Below are positions 1 through 9,089 of a stretch of DNA of 64,000 bases, piece by piece (position 1 is the stretch's first letter; every line of letters begins with the position of its first letter). A program made the position numbers and the translations under genes. Where the stretch lies: positions 62,001-126,000 of the forward strand of contig NZ_CSTD01000005.1 of assembly GCF_001053185.1 (NCBI RefSeq), given 5' to 3'. The notes beneath the pieces were generated by a model. That model had not been told where the DNA came from. It did no database searches and was given only the letters and a program-made list of their open reading frames with translations. This DNA is from Mycobacterium bohemicum DSM 44277. GTDB taxonomy: Bacteria; Actinomycetota; Actinomycetes; Mycobacteriales; Mycobacteriaceae.

Positions 1-1403
1 GACAGCCGGTCCCCCCCGTTCTCGACCAGCACCGCGACGGCCACCTTCGGTGTCTCTGCCGGCGCGAAGGCGATGTACCACGCGTGCGGCGGAGTGTTCC
101 GCGGATCGGTCCCATGCTCAGCGGTACCGGTTTTGGATGCGATCTGCACGCCGGGAATGGCCCCTTTCTGCTGTGCGACCTTCTCGGCGCCGACCATCAG
201 CTCTGTTAGCTTAGCGGCGACCTGCGGCGACACCGCGCGGCGCTGCTGGTAGGGCGCGGTGGTGCTGATGTTCGCCAGGTCCGGTCCCTTGATGCTGTCG
301 ACCAGGTAGGGCTGCATCATCCCCCCGCCGTTGGCGATCGTGGCCGCGATCGCGGCGTTCTCCAGCGGCGTGAGGGCGACGTCCTTCTGGCCGATGCTCG
401 ACATCCCCAGCGCGGCCGCGTCCGGAATGAGCCCCACGGTCGACTCCGCCACCTGCAGCGGGATCACCCCGGGCGTGCTGTCCAGGCCGAACGAGTGCGC
501 CATGTTGCGCAACGCGTCGGCCCCGGTGAGCAGGCCGAGCTGCACGAATGCGGTGTTGCACGACAGCGCGAACGCCTGCTTCAGCGACACCGTCGGGCCG
601 TTGCCGCAGGTCGACCCGCCGTAATTCTCCAGCGTGGCCGTGCTGTCGGGCAGCGGGATCGAGGCCGCGGCCGTGAGCTGCTCGGAGTCGGTGGCGCCGG
701 CCTCCAGCGCCGCCGCGGTCGTGACCACCTTGAAGGTCGAACCGGGCGGATAGGTCTCGGAGATGGCGCGGTTGGTCAGCGGGTTGCCGGGGTCGTCACG
801 CAGCCGCTGCCAGGCCTGGGCCTGCACCTCCGGATCGTGTGACGACAACAGATTCGGGTCGTACGACGGCGACGACACCAGGGCCAGGATCTTGCCGGTC
901 GCGGGTTCGAGGGCCACGACGGCCCCCTTGCAGGGCCCGCCGCAGCCCTGCTGCATGGCGTCCCACCCGGCCTGCTGGACGCGCGGGTTGATCGTGGTGT
1001 CGACGTTGCCGCCCCGCGGGTCGCGGCCGGTGAAGAAGTCGGCGAGGCGGCGCCCGAACAGCCGCTCGTCGGAGCCGTTGAGCAGCGGGTCCTCGGCCCG
1101 CTCGAGGCCGGTGCTGGAGTAGCGCAGCGAATAGAAACCCGTGATCGGCGCGTACACGAAGGGGTTGGGGTAGACCCGCAGGAAACGGAAACGGTCGTCG
1201 GTGGCCACCGAATAGGCCAGCAGTTGGCCGCCGGCGACGATCTGGCCGCGCTGCCGCGAATACTCGTCGAGCAGGACCCGCTGGTTGCGCGGGTCGGCGC
1301 GCAGGCCGTCGGCCGCGAACACCTGCGTCATCGTGGCGTTGAGCAAGAGCAGGACGATCAACGCCATCACGGACACCGAGATCCGGCGGAGGGAGGCGTT
1401 CAT
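1..1403 (-). CDS. pbpA: Penicillin-binding protein PbpA, class B (3' end outside window)
   Basis: This is a monofunctional DD-transpeptidase that cross-links peptidoglycan at the division site. 467 residues are visible and about 24 C-terminal residues should lie beyond base 1, given the usual length near 491. There is one N-terminal membrane anchor (about residues 8-30). All three penicillin-binding motifs are present: STFK with Ser222, SCN at 282-284 and KTGTAEHG at 425. The ATG at 1403 overlaps the rodA stop by 4 bases, so translation is probably coupled. In M. tuberculosis pknA and pknB follow, and would lie left of the window. Confidence 0.96.
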   Translation of the reverse strand, partial: MNASLRRISVSVMALIVLLLLNATMTQVFAADGLRADPRNQRVLLDEYSRQRGQIVAGGQLLAYSVATDDRFRFLRVYPNPFVYAPITGFYSLRYSSTGLERAEDPLLNGSDERLFGRRLADFFTGRDPRGGNVDTTINPRVQQAGWDAMQQGCGGPCKGAVVALEPATGKILALVSSPSYDPNLLSSHDPEVQAQAWQRLRDDPGNPLTNRAISETYPPGSTFKVVTTAAALEAGATDSEQLTAAASIPLPDSTATLENYGGSTCGNGPTVSLKQAFALSCNTAFVQLGLLTGADALRNMAHSFGLDSTPGVIPLQVAESTVGLIPDAAALGMSSIGQKDVALTPLENAAIAATIANGGGMMQPYLVDSIKGPDLANISTTAPYQQRRAVSPQVAAKLTELMVGAEKVAQQKGAIPGVQIASKTGTAEHGTDPRNTPPHAWYIAFAPAETPKVAVAVLVENGGDRL

Positions 1404-2809
1404 ACCTTCTCGATGACCTCGGTCTTGGCCGCCGCGATCGACGACTTGTTGCGCGCCCGGGTGCGCAGCGGGCGGCGGGCGCTGTGCGAGATCCGCACCA
1501 GGATCCCCAGTAGCACGTAGTTCGCCAGCAGCGACGACCCGCCGTAGGACATCCACGGCGTGGTCAACCCGGTGAGCGGAATCAGTTGCGTCACACCGCC
1601 AACCACGATGAACAGCTGGATGGCGAGGGTGCAGGCAAGACCCGCGGCCAGCAGCTTGCCGAAGCTGTCGCGGGTCGCGATCGCGGTGCGCAGCCCGCGG
1701 ACGATGACGATCGTGTAGAGCATCAGGATGCTCGCCAGCCCGACCAGCCCGAGCTCCTCGCCGAACGCGGCGATGATGAAGTCGGTCGACGCGGCGGGCA
1801 CGGTGTCGGGCTGGCCGTTACCCAGGCCGGTGCCGAAGATGCCGCCGGTGGCGAAGCTGAAGAGCGACTGGACGATCTGGTATCCGCTGCCGTCGGGATC
1901 GGCGAACGGGTCCCACCACGTGTGCACCCGAACGCGTACATGGGCGAACATGTAGTACGCCGCAACGCTTCCCAACGCGAAGAGCACCAACCCGATGACC
2001 ACCCAGCTGAAGCGCTGCGTCGCGAGGTAGACGACCACCAGGAACGACGCGTAGAGCAGCAGTGAAGTCCCGAGGTCTTTCTCGAAGGCCATCACGCCCA
2101 CCGATATCGCCCAGGCCGCCAACAGTGGGGCGAGGTCGCGCGGCCGGGGCAGCGTCATGCCCATGACGTGCTTGCCGGCGCTGTTGAACAGGCGGCGCTT
2201 GGCGATCAGCACAGCCGAGAAGAAGATCAGCAGCAGGATTTTGGAGAATTCGGCGGGCTGGATGGAGAAGCCCGGGAAGCGCACCCAGATCTTGGCGCCG
2301 TTCTGCTCGGACAGCGACGCCGGAAGCAGCGCGGGAATCACCAGCAGCACCAGCCCGGTGACCCCGCAGACGTAGCCGTAGCGCGCCAGCTGCCGATGAT
2401 CCTGCAGGAAGGTGACGACGAGCGCGAACGCGGCGACGCCGACGACGGTCCACAGCATCTGCTGGGTGGCGCTGGGGTGATGGCGGCCGCCCAAGCGGTT
2501 GGTGACGATGTCGAGCCGGTGGATCATCACCAGTCCGAGTCCGTTGAGCAGGGCCACCACCGGTAGCAGCACCGGGTCGGAGTAGGGGGCGAAACGCCTG
2601 ATGGCCAGGTGGGCGCACGTGAAGATCAGCAGGAACGCGAGCCCGAAACCACCCAGCTTCCAGTGCAATCCGCGTTCCTGATTGGCCTCCACGATGAGCA
2701 GCGCGGCGACGGTGATCAGGGCGGCGAAGCACAGCAGCAGCAGCTCGGCGTTGCGGCGAGTGGGCAGTGGGGGGGTGACCGCCACCGGCGGCTGGAGCTG
2801 CGTGGTCAT
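1400..2809 (-). CDS. rodA: SEDS glycosyltransferase RodA (FtsW/RodA/SpoVE family)
   Basis: A polytopic membrane protein of 469 residues, the same length as Rv0017c. SEDS proteins polymerise glycan strands from lipid II and work with a class B PBP, here the adjacent pbpA. Many hydrophobic segments are visible, as is the conserved late family region with a TGLTTPWMSYGGSS-type signature near residue 415. The start overlaps the pstP stop as ATGA (2806-2809) and the stop overlaps the pbpA start. The gene is therefore embedded in a tightly packed operon with no room for its own promoter. Confidence 0.96.
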   Translation of the reverse strand: MTTQLQPPVAVTPPLPTRRNAELLLLCFAALITVAALLIVEANQERGLHWKLGGFGLAFLLIFTCAHLAIRRFAPYSDPVLLPVVALLNGLGLVMIHRLDIVTNRLGGRHHPSATQQMLWTVVGVAAFALVVTFLQDHRQLARYGYVCGVTGLVLLVIPALLPASLSEQNGAKIWVRFPGFSIQPAEFSKILLLIFFSAVLIAKRRLFNSAGKHVMGMTLPRPRDLAPLLAAWAISVGVMAFEKDLGTSLLLYASFLVVVYLATQRFSWVVIGLVLFALGSVAAYYMFAHVRVRVHTWWDPFADPDGSGYQIVQSLFSFATGGIFGTGLGNGQPDTVPAASTDFIIAAFGEELGLVGLASILMLYTIVIVRGLRTAIATRDSFGKLLAAGLACTLAIQLFIVVGGVTQLIPLTGLTTPWMSYGGSSLLANYVLLGILVRISHSARRPLRTRARNKSSIAAAKTEVIEKV

Positions 2810-4332
2810 GCCACCGCTCGGCAGTCGACGCCCGGCTGAGGCTCAGGCGGCGCCAGGGCGGCCGTAGACGGGGGAGTCGTGGGGGTCGTCGGAGTCGTCG
2901 TAGCTGTGGTGGCGGGAGCGGGGCCGCCGGGCGGGTTGGCGGAGGTCGGCGTCGCGCCGGCCGAAGGAGGGTTGGTGGACGACGGCGAAGTGGTGACGCT
3001 CGGTTCGGGTGTCGCGCTGGTGCTCGCCGGGGCGGGGGTGGCAGGCGGTGAGGTCGCACGCGGCGGTGGGCAGGGGGGCAGCAGCGAGTTGGATGACAGC
3101 TCGTGCAGCTGTCCGATGGCGTCGTCCAGCGTTCCGGTGGGAAGGCCGGCCTGAACCTGGGCGCGCGCCGCGGGGCGCAGATCCTGCAGTTGCATGAGGT
3201 GGCAGTTGAGGCGACCGCCGGCGTCCTTGGAACTGATCACCGACAGGGCGCCGCGGGCGTCCAGGCAGCCGACCAGGTAGGGCTCGTGCAGGGACATGCC
3301 CAGCAGCGATCCCTGGATGCCCCGCAGGATCGACACCGTGCCGTTGTATTCGGCGACGTAGTAGTTGCTGCGGATGATCGCCCGGCCGATGGCCAGGCCG
3401 GCCAGCACCAGCAGGACCACCAGCGTGACGACGATCGCCATCCGGCGCCGCGACCACCGCGCCGGGGTCGACGGTTCCTCTTGCGCCGGTACGCGTTTGG
3501 CCACCTCTTCGCGCGGCCTGATGGCCGATGCCCGGCCGGCGGAGGTGTTGGGCAGGGTCATGTGGTCGTCGTCACCCGAAACCGCGCCGGCCAGGATCGG
3601 CTGCGTCTGGCCGTAGTCGTAGTCGACGACGTCGGCGACCACGACGGTCACGTTGTCGGGGCCCCCGCCGCGCAGGGCCAATTCGATCAGCCGGTAGGCG
3701 GCCTCGGCGACGTCGGGAATCTGCAGCGCCTCGAGGATGGTTTCGTCGCTCACCGGGTCGGAGAGTCCATCCGAGCACAGCAGGTAGCGGTCGCCGGCGC
3801 GGGCCTCGCGGATGGTCAGCGTCGGTTCGACCTCGTGGCCCGTCAGCGCCCGCATGATCAGCGACCGCTGCGGGTGGCTGTGTGCCTCCTCGCGGGTGAT
3901 CCGGCCCTCGTCGACCAGTGTTTGGACGAAGGTGTCGTCCTTGGTGATCTGGGTGAGCTCGCCGTCGCGCAGCAGATAGCCGCGCGAGTCGCCGATGTGC
4001 ACCAGCCCGATGCGGTCACCGGCGAACAGGATCGCGGTGAGCGTGGTGCCCATGCCTTCCAGCTCGGGCTCGGCGTCGACCTGAGCGGCGATGGCCGCGT
4101 TCCCGGAACGGACCGCGGCGTCCAGCTTGGCGAGTAGATCGCCACCCGGTTCGTCATCGTCGAGATGGGCCAGGGCGGCGATCACCAGCTGGGAGGCGAC
4201 CTCGCCGGCCGCATGGCCGCCCATGCCGTCGGCCAGGGCGAGCAGCCGCGCACCGGCGTACACCGAGTCTTCGTTGTTGGCGCGTACCAGGCCGCGATCG
4301 CTTCGTGCGGCATATCGCAGGACCAGGCTCAC
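2806..4332 (-). CDS. pstP: Serine/threonine phosphatase PstP (PP2C family)
   Basis: A PPM/PP2C phosphatase that reverses PknA/PknB phosphorylation. The catalytic domain covers about residues 1-235, with the metal-binding DGMGGH motif at 35-40 and a GGGPDNVTVVV motif near its end. One membrane helix follows near residue 300, then an extracellular domain and a Pro/Thr-rich tail. The GTG at 4332 gives 508 residues and overlaps the fhaB stop as GTGA. The M. tuberculosis protein starts a few codons earlier, but the equivalent codon here is GTT, which cannot initiate. The stop overlaps rodA. Confidence 0.95.
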   Translation of the reverse strand: MSLVLRYAARSDRGLVRANNEDSVYAGARLLALADGMGGHAAGEVASQLVIAALAHLDDDEPGGDLLAKLDAAVRSGNAAIAAQVDAEPELEGMGTTLTAILFAGDRIGLVHIGDSRGYLLRDGELTQITKDDTFVQTLVDEGRITREEAHSHPQRSLIMRALTGHEVEPTLTIREARAGDRYLLCSDGLSDPVSDETILEALQIPDVAEAAYRLIELALRGGGPDNVTVVVADVVDYDYGQTQPILAGAVSGDDDHMTLPNTSAGRASAIRPREEVAKRVPAQEEPSTPARWSRRRMAIVVTLVVLLVLAGLAIGRAIIRSNYYVAEYNGTVSILRGIQGSLLGMSLHEPYLVGCLDARGALSVISSKDAGGRLNCHLMQLQDLRPAARAQVQAGLPTGTLDDAIGQLHELSSNSLLPPCPPPRATSPPATPAPASTSATPEPSVTTSPSSTNPPSAGATPTSANPPGGPAPATTATTTPTTPTTPPSTAALAPPEPQPGVDCRAVA

Positions 4333-4796
4333 GGGCGCAACTCGATCGCCGTCTTGCCGATCCGGATCGGCGTCCCCATCGGAACTCGTACCGCAGTCGT
4401 CACCTTCGCCCTGTCGAGGTAAGTGCCGTTGGTCGATCCTAGATCCTCGACGTACCATTCCGAGCCGCGCTGAGACAGCCGCGCGTGCCGGGTCGAGGCG
4501 TAATCGTCGGTGAGCACCACGGTTGAATCGTCAGCCCTTCCGATCAGAACCGGCTGTCCGCTGAGCGTGATCCGCGCACCCGCCAACGACCCCTCGGTCA
4601 CCACCAGGTAGCGCGCGACGTGCCGACGTTGGCGCGACGGCAGCAGGGTGCTGCGCAACGTCAGGCCGCGGCGCACCATGACGGCCCCGGTGGGTGCGTA
4701 GATGTCCGTCCGCAGGATCCGCAGGACGGACCAGATGAATACCCATAGCAGCATCAAGAATCCGGCACGCGTCAGTTGCAGTACTAGTCCCTGCAT
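4329..4796 (-). CDS. fhaB: FHA-domain protein FhaB (FipA)
   Basis: A 155-residue protein with an N-terminal membrane anchor (about residues 10-28) and a C-terminal phosphothreonine-binding FHA domain (about 65-155). Typical FHA motifs are visible: GRADDST, STRHARL and LGSTNGTYL. The length equals that of Rv0019c. In mycobacteria this protein links PknA/PknB signalling to division and envelope synthesis. It overlaps pstP by 4 bases. A 136-base gap separates it from fhaA, the only sizeable gap inside the operon and a possible internal promoter site. Confidence 0.95.
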   Translation of the reverse strand: MQGLVLQLTRAGFLMLLWVFIWSVLRILRTDIYAPTGAVMVRRGLTLRSTLLPSRQRRHVARYLVVTEGSLAGARITLSGQPVLIGRADDSTVVLTDDYASTRHARLSQRGSEWYVEDLGSTNGTYLDRAKVTTAVRVPMGTPIRIGKTAIELRP

Positions 4797-4932
4797 CTGG
4801 CGTCCTTTCGGTCCTGGCTCCCCGTCCCCGGCAGCGTCCCCGGCAGCCGTGACGGCGACCACATGGGCAACGTCACGATACTTGGACGGCGGTCTACACG
4901 GGGCGAAGCACGGCAGCGGTGGGCCCGCGGAT

Positions 4933-6612
4933 TTAGTGGATGCGGACGATGATCTCCGAGTGGCCCAGACGGATGACATCACCGTCGGCCAACTGCCACT
5001 CCTGCACCGGGGCGTTGTTGACGGTCGTGCCGTTGGTCGAGTTGAGATCGGTGAGCAACGCGACGTGGCCGTCCCAGCGGATCTCCAGGTGACGGCGTGA
5101 GACGCCGGTGTCGGGCAACCGGAACTGGGCGTCCTGTCCGCGACCCACGATGTTGGAGCCGTCGCGGAGCTGGTACGTGCGTCCGCTGCCGTCGTCGAGT
5201 TGCAGGGTGACCGTGGCACCGGCCGACCCGTAACCGCCCTGGCCGTAACCGCCGTACCCGGCACCCGGCTGGCCATAGTCGGCAGCCGGTTGCCCATAGT
5301 CGGCCGGTTGGCCGTAGTCGGCGGGCTGGCCGTAGTCGGCCGGCTGCCCGTACTCGTAGTCGCGGTTGGCGGTCTCGCCGTACGCGCCGGCCTGCGGGGG
5401 GTATCCGCCCGGGACCGATTCGGCGTACTGGGTGTAGTCACCGCCCTGCCCGTAGTCCTGGCGGCCGTATCCCCCGCCCTGCTGGTAACCCTGGTCGTAC
5501 CCGCCACCTTGCTCGGGGTAGCCGGGTCGTTGCTCCGGCGGCGCAGGGGGTGCCGGGGCGGCGTAGCCGGCCTCCTGCTGCGTTGCCGGCCCGCGGCCAT
5601 AGTCGCCGTATCCGCCGCCGTAACCCTGGGGACCGCCGCCGGGCTGCGCGCCGGGCGGCGGGCCGTAACCGCCGCCTTGGCGGTAACCCTGGTCGTACCC
5701 CTGCGCCCCGCCCTGGCCGCCGGCCTGACCGCCGTAGCCCGGGGCGACCGGCCGCTGGTCATACGGCGGCGGGTATCCACCTTGCCCCTGCTCGGGGTAG
5801 CCGCGCTGGTCCTGGTATCCACCCGGTGGGGGGTAGCCACCCGCCGGCGGATAGCCGCCCTGCTGCTGGTATCCCGCTTGCCCCTGCTCGGGGTAGCCGC
5901 CGCCCTGTTCCGGGTAGCCACCCTGGTGTTCGGGGTAGCCGCCTTGCTCGGGGTAGCCGCCCTGATCCGGGTGCCGGGGCGGCGGGTAGCCCTGCGGGGG
6001 CGGGTAGCCGCCCGGCTCCTGCGGATATCCGCCCTGGGGCTCCGGACCGCCGCGGGGGTCGTCCTGCGGACGCCCGTAGCGTTCGTCGTAATACTCGTCA
6101 CCGGGCCGCCCCGACCCCGGACCCCCGCGGTAGCTCGAGTTATCAGTCATTGCTACTCCTCGTTCTGCGCCGAACGCATGATGTGATTGTGGCCGGACGG
6201 GATCCATAACCGCCGGGCGGGGCGGCAAATCGGGGTTGACAGCACCGTGGGCGCGGTACTGACCGGTGTGCAGCTCCGATGACTGCTCGAACCGGACAAC
6301 GACCTCACCATACGTTTGCCACCCCTTTTCGTAGATGTAGTCCGTCAAGTACCGAGCAAAAGTGTCCGACGTCAGATCCGGGTCGGCGGCCACCTTCTCA
6401 AAGTCGTGCCTACCGAGGGTAATGATGTATTCGTTGGGGACCAAAATGCGATTTCCGTCGAGCGTGCGGACGCCGTCCCCGGCTTCCCTCCGAAGCAGGG
6501 CTTCAATCTCGGGCGGGACAACCGATCCCCCGAACACCCGGGCAAAAGCATTGTCGACGGTCACCTCAAGCCTGCGCTCGATGCGCGCGACCAGCCCCCG
6601 TGGGCTACCCAT
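4933..6612 (-). CDS. fhaA: FHA-domain protein FhaA
   Basis: 559 residues. An N-terminal FhaA/DUF3662 domain (about 1-125) is followed by a long low-complexity linker rich in Gly, Tyr, Pro and Gln, then a C-terminal FHA domain (about 465-559) with GRGQDAQF, SRRHLEI and LNSTNGTTV motifs. FhaA is a PknB substrate that controls peptidoglycan synthesis, in part through MviN/MurJ. The linker carries tandem GYPEQ-type and ADYGQP-type repeats and makes the protein about 30 residues longer than Rv0020c. ATG at 6612 begins MGSPRGLV, matching the family start. First gene of the operon. Confidence 0.95.
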   Translation of the reverse strand: MGSPRGLVARIERRLEVTVDNAFARVFGGSVVPPEIEALLRREAGDGVRTLDGNRILVPNEYIITLGRHDFEKVAADPDLTSDTFARYLTDYIYEKGWQTYGEVVVRFEQSSELHTGQYRAHGAVNPDLPPRPAVMDPVRPQSHHAFGAERGVAMTDNSSYRGGPGSGRPGDEYYDERYGRPQDDPRGGPEPQGGYPQEPGGYPPPQGYPPPRHPDQGGYPEQGGYPEHQGGYPEQGGGYPEQGQAGYQQQGGYPPAGGYPPPGGYQDQRGYPEQGQGGYPPPYDQRPVAPGYGGQAGGQGGAQGYDQGYRQGGGYGPPPGAQPGGGPQGYGGGYGDYGRGPATQQEAGYAAPAPPAPPEQRPGYPEQGGGYDQGYQQGGGYGRQDYGQGGDYTQYAESVPGGYPPQAGAYGETANRDYEYGQPADYGQPADYGQPADYGQPAADYGQPGAGYGGYGQGGYGSAGATVTLQLDDGSGRTYQLRDGSNIVGRGQDAQFRLPDTGVSRRHLEIRWDGHVALLTDLNSTNGTTVNNAPVQEWQLADGDVIRLGHSEIIVRIH

Positions 6613-6846
6613 GCCTTATCGCTCGCCCGCACGTGCCACGCGATATCGCCGGCTCAAGGCAAACGGGCTGCCCGCGTGTCTTCTCACCTGAGCATGGTAT
6701 CGGGACACCTCGAGGCAGCGGCACCTCGGGAATTCTGAGAATCGCTTTTCCCCAGGTCAAGCCGTGTCCTGCGGCGGCGGGCAGGGTCCCCGACGCGATT
6801 CGGGGACACGGCCATTACAGTGGTATGGTCCTTCGGTTGTTTCCCC

Positions 6847-6929
6847 GGGCGAGTGGCGGAATGGCAGACGCGCTGGCTTCAGGTGCCAGTGTCCTTCGGG
6901 ACGTGGGGGTTCAAGTCCCCCTTCGCCCA
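6847..6929 (+). tRNA. leuT: tRNA-Leu (anticodon CAG)
   Basis: The acceptor stem pairs GGGCGAG (6847-6853) with TTCGCCC (6922-6928), and the discriminator base is A at 6929. The anticodon stem CTGGC/GCCAG encloses loop TTCAGGT, giving anticodon CAG. A long variable arm (GTGTCCTTCGGGACGT) marks a class II tRNA, and the T arm contains GGTTCAAGTCC. The 3' CCA is not encoded. The position next to fhaA matches leuT of M. tuberculosis. Confidence 0.97.
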
Positions 6930-6949
6930 CTTTTATCAGCAGCACCCGA

Positions 6950-6981
6950 GAAGTCACGGACCCCGAGAGGTCCGTGACTTC
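6950..6981 (+). terminator. Stem-loop terminator after tRNA-Leu
   Basis: A perfect 13-bp stem: GAAGTCACGGACC (6950-6962) pairs with GGTCCGTGACTTC (6969-6981) around a 6-base loop. There is no clear T run, as is common for mycobacterial terminators. It lies 20 bases past the tRNA and shields the next gene. Confidence 0.8.
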
Positions 6982-7175
6982 TGCCTTCCACGGGCGCCTT
7001 CCACGGGCCGTGTGTGTGCCGCGGAATGCGCCGGCGTCGGGCGTGGCTGCCAGCGTCTGCCCGAATTGACGATCGCCCGCGGATCGGTACGGTAACGACA
7101 AGCGCTGAAAGGGTGGGGAATGTTCGTCGTCGCGGCACGCGTCCGTGCGGCGGGGGCGCAGGGCGGGGCCGTGCG

Positions 7176-9089
7176 ATGCAGCTCCAGCACATAAACATCC
7201 CGCTACTCGTGGCCGAAGCCGGCGGCGATCCGTGGGCCATCAACAAGAGCCTGCAGGCCGGGCGGCCGATTGAAATTTCCAGTCTGGCGGAGGCCTTTCA
7301 TCAAGCCGGGCGGTGTACCGACGAGGCCGGCCACGCATTCGAGCAGGCGCGCAGCCGCTTCGATGCGGCCTGGAACCACCTGGACGGTGATCACCCGATC
7401 AACGACTCGGAAGAAGTCCAGCGGGTCGTCAAGGCGCTGGGTTCACAGTCGTTGCAGCTACCCAAGATCGGCGTGGACCTGGAGAACATCGCCGCCGCGC
7501 TGGCCGAGGCTCAGAAGAATGCGGCCCGGCAGATCGCGTCGCTGGAAGGTCAGCTCGAGCGACTCGACGACCTCATCGGTCAGGCGCTGCAACAGGAGCG
7601 AGACCCGCGGCTGGATCCGGCGGATCGGGACGCGCTGAATTCCCTCATCGATGATTGCGAGAGGGACGCCATCGATGACACCAAGGCGGCCCTGGCCAAG
7701 CTGCAATCTCTGCGCAACGGTTACGCCGACGGGCTGCATGAAGCACTGGGCAACCTGCGGACGGATGGATACGATCCCGCGGCCTTGCACGACGTCGACG
7801 CCGACGCCGCGCCCGAGCCGTCCGCGCAACAGACCGGGCAGCTGGCCGAGATCCGCCAAGTCACAAACCAGGCGGTCGTCGATCAAATGGCCAAGGTGCG
7901 CGCCGCGCAACAGGCTATCGATCGGGCCTTGTCGGACCTCTACACCCACGGCCCGGGCTCCCCCGAAGGGCAAGCCGCGGCGGAGAGCCTGCCCAAGCTC
8001 AAGGGCGACCTCGCCAAGGCTCTCGACGACCTCGGGAAGATTCCCAACTACAACAGCGTCGATCCCGCCTCGGTCAGCACCACCGCCGACGGCCATTTCA
8101 TGTTCACCTACACCGTCGACGGACAGCAGGTTCAGGTGGTCGGGCAGCTGAAGGACGGCGCGGGCGAATTCTTCGACCAGGCCACCGGCACGTCGTACTC
8201 GTTCAGCGGCGGCAAGTTGACCGGCATGCGCACGCCCGATCCCGGCAAGGTCGAAGCCACGCCCGAACCTCTATGGAGCGCAATCACTTTGGCCGTGGGC
8301 GGCCCCGAACTCAAGGCCGGCGGCGAGGCGGCGTGGCAGGGCCTGAAGACGCTGTTCGGTCGCGAAGCGCTGCAGGGGCTTTCGGCCGACAACGTCCTCC
8401 CGCGCGCCCTCTCCGCGGCCGAGGTGCGTGCGGCGATAGCCGAGGCGGACCTCCCGCCCCGCGGGCCTCTTCCCGACGCCGGCGGACAACCGGTGCCCGG
8501 CGCCCACGGCGGTCCCCCGCCGGTGGTCGAGTCTCACCCGCCGGCCGCCCCCGACGTTCCCGCGGCTCCGGGCGAGCACCACGTCCCCGTCGTACCGGAC
8601 GGGACGCCGCCGCCAACGTCGGCCGGGCCGCCGCCGCCGTTGCAGCCGGATCATCCGTTGTTTCACGGATACCACCCGATCGATCCGGGTCCGGAATTCA
8701 CCAATCCTGACGGCACCCTGATCTATCCCGACGACACCCTGCCGACCAAGCCGTACGCCGTGGCAGGGACCGTGATACCGGACGTCACGCTGGCTCCGGG
8801 CACCGTTCTCGAGCGATTCGGGTTTCCGGGGGGCGCTTACCTTGCTCCGGACGGGACACCTTATGCCCAACTGGCGCTCCCACCCGGGAACGCCGTGAAA
8901 CCCTACTATCAATATGTTGTGAGCGACTCGATAGGCCTGCCGCCGGGATGGCGTATTGAGCAATCAGAAGTCGCGCCCTGGTTCCACCAACCGGGCGGCG
9001 GTCAGCAGTATCGAATCCTCGATGAAACGGGCCAGAACGCCACGGTCGAGGACCTCGTAGCGTGGGGCTTTCTGAGAAGGATCAACTGA
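7176..9089 (+). CDS. TNT-domain NAD+ glycohydrolase toxin, probable type VII secretion effector
   Basis: 637 residues. The N-terminal part (about 1-330) is mostly helical with coiled-coil character, like a family of mycobacterial secreted proteins that carry varied C-terminal enzymes. A Pro-rich linker follows (about 445-520). The last 120 residues match the tuberculosis necrotizing toxin domain of CpnT (Rv3903c): LERFGFPGGAYLAP, LPPGWRIEQSEVAP and QPGGGQQYRIL are visible. By remembered alignment the equivalents of Arg757, Tyr765 and Gln822 are kept (Gln611 here), but His792 is Tyr578. ATG at 7176 was chosen because the family-like N-terminus starts there; the ribosome site is weak. The stop TGA forms TGATG with the next start. 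Confidence 0.8.
   Translation: MQLQHINIPLLVAEAGGDPWAINKSLQAGRPIEISSLAEAFHQAGRCTDEAGHAFEQARSRFDAAWNHLDGDHPINDSEEVQRVVKALGSQSLQLPKIGVDLENIAAALAEAQKNAARQIASLEGQLERLDDLIGQALQQERDPRLDPADRDALNSLIDDCERDAIDDTKAALAKLQSLRNGYADGLHEALGNLRTDGYDPAALHDVDADAAPEPSAQQTGQLAEIRQVTNQAVVDQMAKVRAAQQAIDRALSDLYTHGPGSPEGQAAAESLPKLKGDLAKALDDLGKIPNYNSVDPASVSTTADGHFMFTYTVDGQQVQVVGQLKDGAGEFFDQATGTSYSFSGGKLTGMRTPDPGKVEATPEPLWSAITLAVGGPELKAGGEAAWQGLKTLFGREALQGLSADNVLPRALSAAEVRAAIAEADLPPRGPLPDAGGQPVPGAHGGPPPVVESHPPAAPDVPAAPGEHHVPVVPDGTPPPTSAGPPPPLQPDHPLFHGYHPIDPGPEFTNPDGTLIYPDDTLPTKPYAVAGTVIPDVTLAPGTVLERFGFPGGAYLAPDGTPYAQLALPPGNAVKPYYQYVVSDSIGLPPGWRIEQSEVAPWFHQPGGGQQYRILDETGQNATVEDLVAWGFLRRIN

Noticed and set aside
4342..4458. 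Upstream extension of pstP into fhaB
   Set aside because: The extended frame has no family similarity; GTG at 4332 forms the usual 4-base overlap and starts next to the conserved LRYAARSD.
5200..6200. Repetitive stretch that at first looks like a CRISPR or tandem array
   Set aside because: The repeats are codon-phased units of the FhaA linker with no spacers of constant size.
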